Source of the DNA: Chaetoceros tenuissimus
Lineage: Eukaryota; Bacillariophyta; Thalassiosirophyceae; Chaetocerotales; Chaetocerotaceae
Length of the DNA: 64,000 nt
Direction: 5' to 3'
Assembly (NCBI GenBank): GCA_021927905.1
Contig: BLLK01000038.1
Location: forward strand, 1,178,001-1,242,000
How positions within the stretch are numbered: position 1 is the first letter of the stretch; every line of letters begins with the position of its first letter. Below are positions 1 through 8,235 of this stretch, in pieces. Made by a program: the position numbers and the translations under genes. The notes beneath the pieces were generated by a model that saw only the letters and a program-made list of their open reading frames with translations, was not told the DNA's origin and searched no databases.

Positions 1-2
1 TT

Positions 3-2621
3 GAAAATACCGTGACTGGTAGTGTCAGAAAGGATTTGACCATGCTTCCAGATGTGATTGGTGTTGGTGAACTTGCTATATCAGATCATAGGTCTTCTTT
101 TCCAACCACCGACGACTTGCTGAAACTATGTTCTGAAGTTCGAGTAGCGGGGATGGTCAGTGGTAATGCAGGTGTTACATATTTTCATATGGGCGATAAT
201 GACACTGCACTGCAACCTTTGGTAGATGTTGTCAAGAGAAATCCAGTACTGCAGACATATCTTGTACCCACACATATGGAACGGACTCCAACTCTGATTC
301 AACAAGGAAAAGCTTGGATGCAAGCTGGTGGTTTTGTAGATTTTTCGTGTTGGCCTGAACGACAACGCGTTGCTATTCGGCAATATTTAGAAGATGGCGA
401 AGATGGTGAAGCTCTCATTCGTGAAAAGCTTTCTATTTCATCTGATAGCTATGGTTCAATCTCTGTTTTCGATGATAATGGTACTATTGTAGATTCCACC
501 TATGGGAAACCAAAGACTTTACTAGAGACATTCATGGCATTAGTTTATAAAGATGGAGTTTCTATTGACACTGCGTTGAGACTGTTTTGTCGAAATCCTG
601 CAAAAGTTATCCGAATGGATAAAATGCCCATAAATAAAGGAAAGATAAGCGTTGGTAGTGATGCAGACTTTTTGGTTCTCAAGTTGCCCGAAAACCCATT
701 GCCACTGAATTATCCATATAAAGCTGCGCACGGGATGAGCTGGCCAAATGCAGATGGGGTTTTGCAATATGTGATTGCTTCAGGAAAGGTTATGAAATGT
801 CCAAGAAATACATCAGCAAGGGGACAAGTAATGGCATCACAGTCTCAAATTAGTCAAAGTATGAGATCTACGACACAAACAAGAGTTAGCGAAAATAGAA
901 GAAGCACATTGCCTCCTTTGGTACAACAGACAGCTCGAGTCGTGATCAATAGAGAGCAAGCTAAGAAACAAGCAAGTAGTACTTCTCGAAGACCTGTTGT
1001 AGTAGCACAAATAGCCGATGGAAAAGATTCATTAAATGGTCCTCAGATTGCGCAAGTCAGTCAAGGAGTGGTCAATAGAGAGCAAGTGAATAGACAGAAA
1101 GAAACAAGTGGTACTTTACAAAGACCTGTTGTAGTACAAGGGCAGCAACAAGGTAGCGGAACTTCTGAAAGACCCGAAGTAATGGCACCAACAAATGGAA
1201 AAAATACATCAAATAATGGTCCTCAAGTTGCACAAGCCAGAAAAGCCGTGGCTAACAGAGAAAAAGTACAGATGCAAAAGCAAGCAAACAGTACTACACC
1301 GAGACCTGTGGTACCAGAGCAAATTGAAAATAGAAATGATACATCAAATGGTCCGAAACTTTTTCAAACTACAATCCCAATTCCTCAAGAACAAGCCCAT
1401 GTACTAATACAGCAAGTGCGAATCAATAATGTGTCGGTGGCACAAGATAAGACAACTGCAAACCTTGAAATTCCACCAGATTTACCAGGATTAGGACCAA
1501 TTTCACCGGAACTGACAAAGAAACGTGGGAGAGGTAGACCCAGAAAGGATGCTTCAATCACTACCACTTCAACATCGAAGTCAGTTTCGACCGCAAATAA
1601 ACAAGGAGATCAGCAACCTCAACCAGCAAAGAAGCGTGGGAGACCTAGAAAGGATGCTTCACTCCCACCCCAGTCTATAAAGAAGCGTGGGAGACCCAGA
1701 AAGGATCCTTCAGTTGATAGAGGATCAAAGGATGTTGTAAATACAAACGGAGAAAGTGGGCAGCAACAGCAACCAGCAGAGAAACGTGGGAGAGGTAGAC
1801 CTAGAAAGGATCCTTCAGTTGATAGAGGATCAAAGGATGTTGTAAATACAAATGAAGGAGAAGGTCAACCGGAGCAACCAGTAAAGAAACGTGGGAGAGG
1901 TAGACCTAGAAAGGATACTTCAGTTGATAGTGGATCAAAGGATGTTGTAAATACAAATGAGGGAGAAGAGCCAGAGGAGCAACCAGTAAAGAAACGCGGA
2001 AGAGGTAGACCCAGAAAGGATGCTTCAGTTGATAGTGGATCAAAGGATGTTGTACCTACAAATGAAGGAGAAGGGCCACCGGTGCAACCAGCAGAGAAAC
2101 GCGGAAGAGGAAGACCTAGAAAGGATGCTTCAGTTGATGTTGATAGTGGATCAAAGGATGTTGTACCTACAAGCGGGGGAGCAGGGCAACAAGAACAACA
2201 AGCAAAGAAACGTGGAAGAGGTAGACCCAGAAAGGATGCTTCAGATGACAGTGGATCAAATGATGTTGTACCTACAAATGGAGAAAGTGGACAGCAGCAG
2301 CAACCAGCAGAGAAACGTGGAAGAGGTAGACATAGAAAGAACGCTTCTCCAAAGGAAAATTCTTTGCCTATGTTATCTAAAAATGGAGAAACAGAACAGC
2401 AATCACAACAAGATACTTCAATCAATGTTGTAGCAGACTCATCCACCCCTTCCAATGGAGATGAACTGCAGCCTCCACGGCCAACAACAGACTCTCTGGT
2501 CACCACAGAACAAAATTCTTTGACAAATTCAAAAGGAAATAGAGAGAAAACGCCACAAGCAGAAAAGAAAGATGGGAGAGTAAGATCTGGAAAGAAATCT
2601 CCCCTTATTTATCTCTTTTAA
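3..2621 (+). CDS. Isoaspartyl dipeptidase-like amidohydrolase fused to AT-hook array (5' partial)
   Basis: The reading frame is open to the left edge, so the N-terminus lies outside the window. Counting from the codon at 12, residues 1-265 match the C-terminal part of bacterial IadA-type metallo-amidohydrolases, which cleave beta-aspartyl dipeptides. The landmarks are TGSVRKDL, AISDHRSS, GVTYFHMGD (His59), VPTHMER (His88), ISSDSYGS (Asp145) and a closing SDADFLVL strand. The two histidines and the aspartate are expected metal or catalytic positions. The family's carboxylated lysine, normally just before AISDH, is replaced here by Gly19-Glu20. Residues about 305-455 hold three copies of a roughly 50-residue repeat containing NREQ and RPVV. 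Residues 503-777 hold nine AT-hooks (core RGRPRKD), the last degenerate (RGRHRKN). One uninterrupted frame covers both halves, so I read a real fusion. A nuclear, AT-rich-DNA-binding protein is inferred from the hooks; whether the enzyme is active is open. Confidence 0.8.
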   Translation, partial: ENTVTGSVRKDLTMLPDVIGVGELAISDHRSSFPTTDDLLKLCSEVRVAGMVSGNAGVTYFHMGDNDTALQPLVDVVKRNPVLQTYLVPTHMERTPTLIQQGKAWMQAGGFVDFSCWPERQRVAIRQYLEDGEDGEALIREKLSISSDSYGSISVFDDNGTIVDSTYGKPKTLLETFMALVYKDGVSIDTALRLFCRNPAKVIRMDKMPINKGKISVGSDADFLVLKLPENPLPLNYPYKAAHGMSWPNADGVLQYVIASGKVMKCPRNTSARGQVMASQSQISQSMRSTTQTRVSENRRSTLPPLVQQTARVVINREQAKKQASSTSRRPVVVAQIADGKDSLNGPQIAQVSQGVVNREQVNRQKETSGTLQRPVVVQGQQQGSGTSERPEVMAPTNGKNTSNNGPQVAQARKAVANREKVQMQKQANSTTPRPVVPEQIENRNDTSNGPKLFQTTIPIPQEQAHVLIQQVRINNVSVAQDKTTANLEIPPDLPGLGPISPELTKKRGRGRPRKDASITTTSTSKSVSTANKQGDQQPQPAKKRGRPRKDASLPPQSIKKRGRPRKDPSVDRGSKDVVNTNGESGQQQQPAEKRGRGRPRKDPSVDRGSKDVVNTNEGEGQPEQPVKKRGRGRPRKDTSVDSGSKDVVNTNEGEEPEEQPVKKRGRGRPRKDASVDSGSKDVVPTNEGEGPPVQPAEKRGRGRPRKDASVDVDSGSKDVVPTSGGAGQQEQQAKKRGRGRPRKDASDDSGSNDVVPTNGESGQQQQPAEKRGRGRHRKNASPKENSLPMLSKNGETEQQSQQDTSINVVADSSTPSNGDELQPPRPTTDSLVTTEQNSLTNSKGNREKTPQAEKKDGRVRSGKKSPLIYLF
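931..1365 (+). repeat. Three imperfect coding repeats of about 50 residues
   Basis: Within the fusion protein, the pattern [INREQ/VNREQ/ANREK ... QRPVVV ... NGPQ(I/V)AQ] recurs three times between the amidohydrolase domain and the AT-hooks. The copies differ at both DNA and protein level, so this is an older expansion than a microsatellite. No known domain is recognised. Confidence 0.6.
1516..2350 (+). repeat. Tandem coding repeat encoding nine AT-hooks
   Basis: Units of about 80-110 bp encode K/E-K-R-G-R-G-R-P-R-K-D followed by an acidic-polar linker such as SVDSGSKDVV. Eight units keep the GRPRK core and the ninth reads GRHRK. Units three to eight also share their linker, showing recent expansion of the whole hook-plus-linker block. 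Confidence 0.9.
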
Positions 2622-2998
2622 AAAGATCTCGATTGCCTTCTATAAGTCCAAAGAAAACTGAGTAGTCATTTTAACTAAGAATGTTCCAATTTTTGCCGCA
2701 AAAAGTAGAAGTAATAAAATAGAATATTTTGAAGAAAGTGGAAAGTGTTTTTTCGCGTGATACTTTTTATAAAAATAATATAACTTGCTTCCGAGAAATG
2801 TCACTAACACGACCAAAACAAGAGCGAAGACATGTGCAAAAGGGAGTCGAGTCATGCCCCGACCCTTCCTTCTTACTCTCGTGAGTATTTGGTATTCATA
2901 CGGTAGTATGAATATGCTTATATGTATTATTGATTTTCTATTGACTATTAATCCATCATAGGCGCTACAGTATTTTTTAGGATATAAATTTCATCACT
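2622..2998. other. Intergenic, 377 bp
   Basis: A 71-codon minus-strand frame (2640-2855) encodes two hydrophobic stretches around a Tyr/Lys-rich turn. It has no recognisable family and I do not call it a gene. An AT-rich TATAAAT string lies about 20 bp before the next start codon (2999). Confidence 0.4.
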
Positions 2999-3499
2999 AT
3001 GTCGAATGTGTTTGATGATTTAAACTTATTCGCTTGCTGCGGAAGCATGGACCAGGCAGATGAAGACGATGCAGCAACCACCCTCCCGGAAAATGAAAAA
3101 GAAAATAGTACACTTATAGCTAAAAGAGAGGCCCGAAAACAAAGAATAGAAGCTGCACAGAATCGTAGAAATGCATTTATTGAAGGATCCGAACATAGGA
3201 ACTCATTACTAGATGACACCAACAAGAAAGGTCTCTCTCAACTAAATTCATTCTTTGATCAGATTGGAAAATCTTTCCAAGATTGTTTTATGGAGGAGGT
3301 AATTGTGGAATCGGATACAAATAACACTCATGCGACAATGAATAAGACCAATGATGCATTGATGGAGCGAGGAGAGAAGCTGGAAAATGTTGCTAACAAA
3401 AGTGAGGATCTTGTAAATTCTGCTGAAGACTACTCTAATATGGCTGCTAAACTTGTAGATTCGCAGAAGAAAGGAATATTCGGTCGTAGTAGGAAGTAA
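2999..3499 (+). CDS. R-SNARE motif protein lacking a membrane anchor
   Basis: This is a 166-residue soluble protein. Residues about 105-158 form an R-SNARE motif of the VAMP7/synaptobrevin kind. ALMERGEKLENV puts Arg124 at the expected ionic zero layer, with hydrophobic heptad positions before and after it (DALMERGEKL, KSEDLVNSAEDY, MAAKL). R-SNAREs join Q-SNAREs in four-helix bundles that drive vesicle fusion. Here the motif is followed only by GIFGRSRK, with no transmembrane helix, and there is no N-terminal longin domain. Instead the N-terminus is acidic, then a charged helix (residues 38-60). Cys14-Cys15 near the start (LFACCGS) could be lipid-modified. By analogy with tomosyn and amisyn, which also lack anchors, it could be an inhibitory or lipid-anchored SNARE. 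The motif assignment is good; the role is inferred. Confidence 0.75.
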   Translation: MSNVFDDLNLFACCGSMDQADEDDAATTLPENEKENSTLIAKREARKQRIEAAQNRRNAFIEGSEHRNSLLDDTNKKGLSQLNSFFDQIGKSFQDCFMEEVIVESDTNNTHATMNKTNDALMERGEKLENVANKSEDLVNSAEDYSNMAAKLVDSQKKGIFGRSRK

Positions 3500-3553
3500 A
3501 TATCAACGTATAATATTTCGATTAAATAAATACATACAGATATTTCATACTAC

Positions 3554-4774
3554 TCACATACGTAACAATAACTTGATCCTTTCAGATTCTGATGAAATAT
3601 TGCTCATACCTATTCCCATCATATTTCCAAATGCACGAAGTCGCTTCTCTTGATCCTTTAGAACCTGCATAGGAGTTTGTCCATCTTTGTTCACTGCAGA
3701 TTTGGAAGCGCCTCTTGTTAAAAGTTCTGCTGTTGCTGAAACATTTTCCATTGCAACAGCAACATGCAGTGGAGTATTATCGTTCTCATCTCTACCATCT
3801 ATCGGCATATTATGCTCCACAATCAAATAGCTTATGACATCGTCATTCCTACGGCATGCTACAGCTATATGGAGGGCATTGATACCAGTTAAGCTTGCAC
3901 CATCACTTATTAAACGATTTATTTGATCCTTCTTCAAATTATCCAATTCAGCCATGCTTTCTATGAGGCTTAACAAAGCTTCATCCTTTTCTGATTTAAT
4001 ATATACACGCGGCGTTAATGCCATCTCAATATCTTGCACATCTTCTTTCGATAGCCAGGTTTCTTTTACATCTATTTTTGTCTTGTAATCATTTAGAGAT
4101 AAGAACCATTTGTTGACAAGGGTAGGACTATCATCTTTGACAGGACGGAAACCCATTCGATAGAATTGCTTTCTCAACTTCACAGTGAAAGTGCGATTCA
4201 TTTCATATGTGTCTCTTTTATCAGTGCCCGTATTAAGATCGCTCCATGATGGCCTGTATCGACAAGAAGTCTTCGTCGATATTGTTGGATTCATGACACA
4301 GACTCCGACAGTCTTGCTGACATTCTTGAGTAATTCATGTACAAAGTTGATCCCTAAATCCATGCCTTTATACTTCTTGTCTATTTCTACAATATCTAGC
4401 AGAAACATGTCGCCCTTTGATGGTGGTATCGATGCAAGTTCGCTTCCAGGAATTTTACATTTATTTCCTCGTTTATCATACAACTCAAATGTGAATTCAT
4501 GTAGTTCATTACTGACTGCATCACCATCGCGATGAAAGTTGGGATAATTTCTTTTGATGATATATCCCTTTGCATAGCCCACTTCTTCTTCTACCTTTCC
4601 TTTCTTTGGTGCGGATTCTTCACTTGGAGAAGATAACGTTCCATCACTAGGAATACTAGTCGTGATGTGTATTTTGCCATCTACCTGCTTCACATTACTG
4701 GCTGCATAATCAGAAGAAAGATTGAAGGTGAAGGAAAACTTCTCTCCCTCAGGTGATGTCCATTCAATTGCCAT
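3554..4774 (-). CDS. Ankyrin-repeat protein with GNAT-like central region
   Basis: The 406-residue protein has its start at the ATG at 4774. Residues 1-90 are polar and lack a known domain. Residues about 120-245 contain MDLGINFVHELL followed later by LRKQFYRMGFRPV and NKWFLSLNDY, an arrangement like the A-motif helix and C-terminal FYxxxGF strand of GNAT acetyltransferases; this is a weak, pattern-level match. Residues about 290-375 hold two clear ankyrin repeats (INALHIAVACRRND, NTPLHVAVAMENVSATAELL) and a partial third (GQTPMQVLKDQ). Ankyrin repeats mediate protein contacts. No signal peptide or membrane segment is present, so it is probably cytosolic or nuclear. It is convergent with the SNARE gene, with a 54 bp gap. 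Confidence 0.7.
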   Translation of the reverse strand: MAIEWTSPEGEKFSFTFNLSSDYAASNVKQVDGKIHITTSIPSDGTLSSPSEESAPKKGKVEEEVGYAKGYIIKRNYPNFHRDGDAVSNELHEFTFELYDKRGNKCKIPGSELASIPPSKGDMFLLDIVEIDKKYKGMDLGINFVHELLKNVSKTVGVCVMNPTISTKTSCRYRPSWSDLNTGTDKRDTYEMNRTFTVKLRKQFYRMGFRPVKDDSPTLVNKWFLSLNDYKTKIDVKETWLSKEDVQDIEMALTPRVYIKSEKDEALLSLIESMAELDNLKKDQINRLISDGASLTGINALHIAVACRRNDDVISYLIVEHNMPIDGRDENDNTPLHVAVAMENVSATAELLTRGASKSAVNKDGQTPMQVLKDQEKRLRAFGNMMGIGMSNISSESERIKLLLRM

Positions 4775-4943
4775 GATTGAAAAGGTTACTTTCTTTCGCA
4801 GTTAGTTAATGGGTTGAACGTTGAATGAGAAGAGGGATGTTTTGTTTTGATCTCTCATCTCTCGCCTTGTGACAGGTAGCAATAACTCTACCGGTCACGT
4901 ATCCCAGGGGAAGGGGGAGGCGAGCATCCCGTAGTCACGGCTT

Positions 4944-5048
4944 TATAATTGATAGCTTGTTAGGAAAATAACACGCACACTACTAACTGAAACATTATCA
5001 ATTATAATATAATTGATAACTTTGTTAGGAAAATAATACGCACACTAC
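4944..5048 (+). repeat. Two direct copies of a 40 bp AT-rich sequence
   Basis: The sequence TATAATTGATA followed by TTGTTAGGAAAATAA and CGCACACTAC occurs at 4944-4983 and again at 5008-5048, about 64 bp apart, with few differences. Between them is TATCAATTATAATATAATTGATA, a near-perfect inverted repeat. It lies in the 436 bp gap between the ankyrin gene start and the next gene; the rest of that gap shows nothing recognisable. Confidence 0.7.
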
Positions 5049-5210
5049 AAACAGAATTGCAAATAACGTATCGTTACCGGTAGACTAATCTCAGCCAATG
5101 AAATGATGTGACACTTCTTCCTCATGTTCTCATGTCGCATGTATGTACGTATTTTGAGCACTTCATCATGTTGTGTTATCACTTATTCAAGTAAAAGAAA
5201 AATATTCAAG

Positions 5211-6147
5211 ATGCCTAATGGTCACGGCGGCCGAAGAAATAATGCAGGTGCTTCTACAAATAACAGGCGTCATGGTGCACCAAGACGAGGGCGTGCAAGT
5301 TTATTTGCTTTTTTTGGGCGGCGTCAAAATGCAGCAAGCAGAGCAGAATCAGAAGAAGATGAACAAATTTATCATATCTAGCAAAGAGACAACATTGTAA
5401 ATCACCAATTTTACCGGTGCATGGTTCGGAGGAATACAAAAAATTTCACAGACATATGGGAGAAGCAATCGCAGATGGCTCTCCCTTGAATGCATTTGCT
5501 ATGATGAAGGAGAAATGGAATAGTTCTGATATTTCAATTAGCAAAAAGATTTTCCCTAAGAATGAGGTTCAATTATGCAAACATTTTAAACGATGGAAGA
5601 AAAGCCGAAATGCTCAAAATGCTGAAGTTGCTTCGGGTGCGACTGTATATTTGCAGCATTACATCATGTGCCTGAACCTTCCGTTAACGCAGCGGCATCG
5701 CTCCAGAATTTTCAAGTAGTGGCATTACAGAACCCTCCAGATGAATTTCCAATGAATGAAGAGTCAGAAGGGGATATCAATGAGCAATTGGCTGTTTTGA
5801 ATGAGACGAATGAAAGAACCATTCTAAGTAGGAGAAAAAGGAAACGAAGGACTTGTAAACAGAAACTTGCAGATGGTAGAACATGTCCCATTCCAGAAAT
5901 ATGTAGAGGTCGTCAAGATAGAAAACTTTGTGTACTTGTAACCGGAGATTCCCATCAACAAGTACAGAGCAAGAGACAATATACACAACGACAGAATGAT
6001 CCAAAATGTTGGAATTGCAGACGTACGGATTGTACAAAAGGTATAAGAAAACGAGATAAGTGTACAAATCCTTCTGTTTGTCATAGATGTGAGCGATATG
6101 ATTGTGAGGAAGGTATTCAACATCCGTCAATGTGTAGAAATGTCTAA
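5211..6147 (+). pseudogene. Cysteine-rich unknown gene in three reading frames
   Basis: Three coding-like stretches follow one another in different frames. The first is 5211-5381: basic Gly/Arg/Asn-rich, starting MPNGHGGRRNN. The second is 5417-5719: charged, with MHGSEEYKKFHRHM and FKRWKKSR. The third is about 5620-6147: it ends in a cysteine-rich domain, CWNCRRTDCTKG followed by CHRCERYDCEEG, two copies of C-x2-C-x4-C with further spaced cysteines, probably a zinc-binding module. I found no convincing GT-AG introns joining them: the second-to-third switch would need an intron of about 20 bp. The simplest reading is a gene with two frameshifts, perhaps a mobile-element remnant given the basic N-terminus and zinc module. 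No family is recognised. A spliced functional gene is not excluded. Confidence 0.4.
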
Positions 6148-6485
6148 ATAATAAACACATCAATGAAATGAATTCTATTTTTAAAAAAGAAAACTTCTTT
6201 CCCTTTTTCGTCCTTTCCTTCAGCTCTTTCCTTCCTCTTTCTCCTTTTTTTCTTTTTCAAGTTGCCCAGCCGGTAGCACTGGATTTTTGCCAAGGGGGAA
6301 GATACTTTTTCAGCGATTGTTTCGGGGTTTCGGATTTACATTTGGTCGTGCTTTTGTCTACATAATATTTTGCTTAGTCGTGATGTCAACATTTTTTGAA
6401 AAATCTTCTTCTCAATTTCTTGACACAGTGACGAAAGTACGTAACAAATGCTATAAACAATCAAAATAAATTTATACCTATAGAT
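6148..6485. other. Intergenic, 338 bp
   Basis: A pyrimidine-rich stretch (about 6180-6260, long runs of T and C) is followed by nothing recognisable. The short frames here lack coding character. Confidence 0.4.
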
Positions 6486-7922
6486 CTATATCAAGCTCTT
6501 ATGCGCGCAACAAAGCATCAGCCTCAAAATAAGTTCATAGTAAAACTCTGTCATCGCATCGTACGATAAATATTCATCATAAAACTCTTTCCCTTTCTTT
6601 GCAATTTCTAATACTTTTTGTGGATTATCTCTGACCCAATCCAATGTCTCTTTTAAGTCAGATAAATCTTGTTTGATGGGGATGAAGTTTACATATGGCT
6701 TCATTTCATGTACAAACCATTCTTCGTAAGGAAAATCTTGTAGTATCACAGCAATGCCTTGCCTTAACGTCGTCGCGGTTCGAAACGCAGCACCAATACC
6801 CCCCATGATGATGTGTGTCTGATACTCTGTATAATATTGATCCTTGGGTATTTTATCCAAAGGTAGCAAATTGTGCAATCCATTTGTCGCATTTTGTTGC
6901 CATTGTTTCTCCTCTATAGACCTACTACTTCCAAGTCTCGCATCGACCAGATCTGGATGTTGCTTGGAAAAGTACACCAAATGGTTCCGTCGATGACGTC
7001 CAGAATACTCTCCTCCATACGTATTAGTATCAAGAATCATTTCGAATGCCTTTTCACTGATTTCATGCTGTGTCATGTTTGTTCCATTGTATTTCTGTAT
7101 TAGCTTTTCCACCTGCCGCCAAGGAAATGTTGACCCCCAACCAGTACCTCGCCAGACTGGAATCTTTTTACGTTCCGACCATGGAAGTGGATCTGGATGA
7201 ACAAAGTTTCTCGCCCATTTGAGTACATCTTGAGGATTATACACAGTTTTCTCCCCTTTCCAAGCAGAATTGGCAAAGGCACAATGCTGATTAGTTTCCA
7301 TCTTGTCGCCGTAGCTAATTGTTAAATTCAATGTCCCAGAGGGTAAGAAGTATTTGTTGTTTCCAGGATAGAAAAGACGATCCTTAAAAGCTGCCAAATA
7401 TTGCCTACGCCATGGCTTTAACCAATCTTTCTCATCTTTTTCTACAGTAATGTTTGGTTCTGCCGAAGGCGCCATTGAATCCGCATTTGATATGGTTATG
7501 TTGAATCCACAGTTTCGCATATACGAAACAGGCATAGTATTTTGGTAGTAGTCTACCAAGTGTAATATATGAGGAGTGAACCTTGTATTATTTGGAACTA
7601 ATGGAGTGGGATTTCGGTTTTGGTGTTTCTTGCTTGTTTGTTCGTTCATAAGATGATGTTCTGCTGTTGATATCCTGTGACCTATTTCTTCTTTCCTATG
7701 GATATGAATTGTAGGTAAATCATCATCGTCAGCATTGTTCTTCTTAGTCAGATTGGTCTTTGTGTTGCCAATATAAGTCTGAAGCTCCATTAAAGATTTC
7801 TTTTCCGTGACTGTTGATGATATTCTTTGAACCTCCAACAAATGAAATTGGAAAACAAAAACATTGAACAAAATCAAGAAGAGAAAAAAAGAGATGTTTT
7901 TCACATGCCTTCTCTTCATCAT
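6486..7922 (-). CDS. GT90/CAP10-family glycosyltransferase, copy 1
   Basis: This is a 478-residue type II membrane protein. A short basic N-terminus (MKRRHVK) is followed by one hydrophobic anchor (residues about 10-28), a polar stem to about residue 110, and a luminal catalytic domain of the CAP10/Rumi type (glycosyltransferase family 90). Visible family features are IPVWRGTGWGS (near residue 255), HLVYFSKQHPDLVDAR (near 320), a glycine/alanine-rich GGIGAAFRTATTLRQG, and the acceptor-side block QDFPYEEWFVHEMKPYVNFIP. GT90 enzymes transfer xylose or glucose to proteins or polysaccharides in the ER or Golgi; the donor and acceptor here cannot be told from sequence. Copy 2 lies 313 bp upstream in the same orientation. 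Confidence 0.88.
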   Translation of the reverse strand: MMKRRHVKNISFFLFLILFNVFVFQFHLLEVQRISSTVTEKKSLMELQTYIGNTKTNLTKKNNADDDDLPTIHIHRKEEIGHRISTAEHHLMNEQTSKKHQNRNPTPLVPNNTRFTPHILHLVDYYQNTMPVSYMRNCGFNITISNADSMAPSAEPNITVEKDEKDWLKPWRRQYLAAFKDRLFYPGNNKYFLPSGTLNLTISYGDKMETNQHCAFANSAWKGEKTVYNPQDVLKWARNFVHPDPLPWSERKKIPVWRGTGWGSTFPWRQVEKLIQKYNGTNMTQHEISEKAFEMILDTNTYGGEYSGRHRRNHLVYFSKQHPDLVDARLGSSRSIEEKQWQQNATNGLHNLLPLDKIPKDQYYTEYQTHIIMGGIGAAFRTATTLRQGIAVILQDFPYEEWFVHEMKPYVNFIPIKQDLSDLKETLDWVRDNPQKVLEIAKKGKEFYDEYLSYDAMTEFYYELILRLMLCCAHKSLI

Positions 7923-8235
7923 ATTCCTGGAATTATGCTTTCATTGAAAAATAGATCAGGCAACTTTTCATGTTCAGTTGTATTATTTTTGTGTTCATGT
8001 TAGGTTTACTTAGGCTGTCTTGAAGAGTGTGGCTGAAGTCTTTGGCGAAGAAATAACAAATAAACCAAGGTGTCGTGACAGGACTCGTGTCAAATATCGC
8101 CGAATGGATGATTTTCCCGAAGGTGAGACGTCATTGGTAATAAAAAAACTGAAATTCGAAAATGTGTAAATCAGTAGAAGTTGTGATTGATTCCAATTGC
8201 CAGTGAAAAATATTGATACCTTAAACCCTATACAC
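7923..8235. promoter_or_regulatory. Spacer and 5' region of GT90 copy 1
   Basis: The 313 bp between the two glycosyltransferases must hold the copy 1 promoter. It contains TTTGGCGAAGAA (about 8040) and GGACTCGTGTCA (about 8082). Both recur upstream of copy 2 as TTTGGCGAAGAA (about 9878) and GGACTCGCGTCA (about 9845), although the surrounding sequence is not alignable by eye. They are candidate shared promoter elements. Confidence 0.4.

Noticed and set aside
2020-2433. A 137-codon plus-strand frame in another register
   Set aside because: Shadow of the AT-hook array; low-complexity and no independent start context.
1865-2506. A 213-codon minus-strand frame with repeats
   Set aside because: It is the exact antisense of the AT-hook repeat array; its repeats and lack of stops follow from the sense repeats.
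2640-2855. A 71-codon minus-strand frame with two hydrophobic stretches
   Set aside because: Too short and without any family match; AT-rich non-coding DNA often gives Leu/Phe/Lys-rich frames like this.
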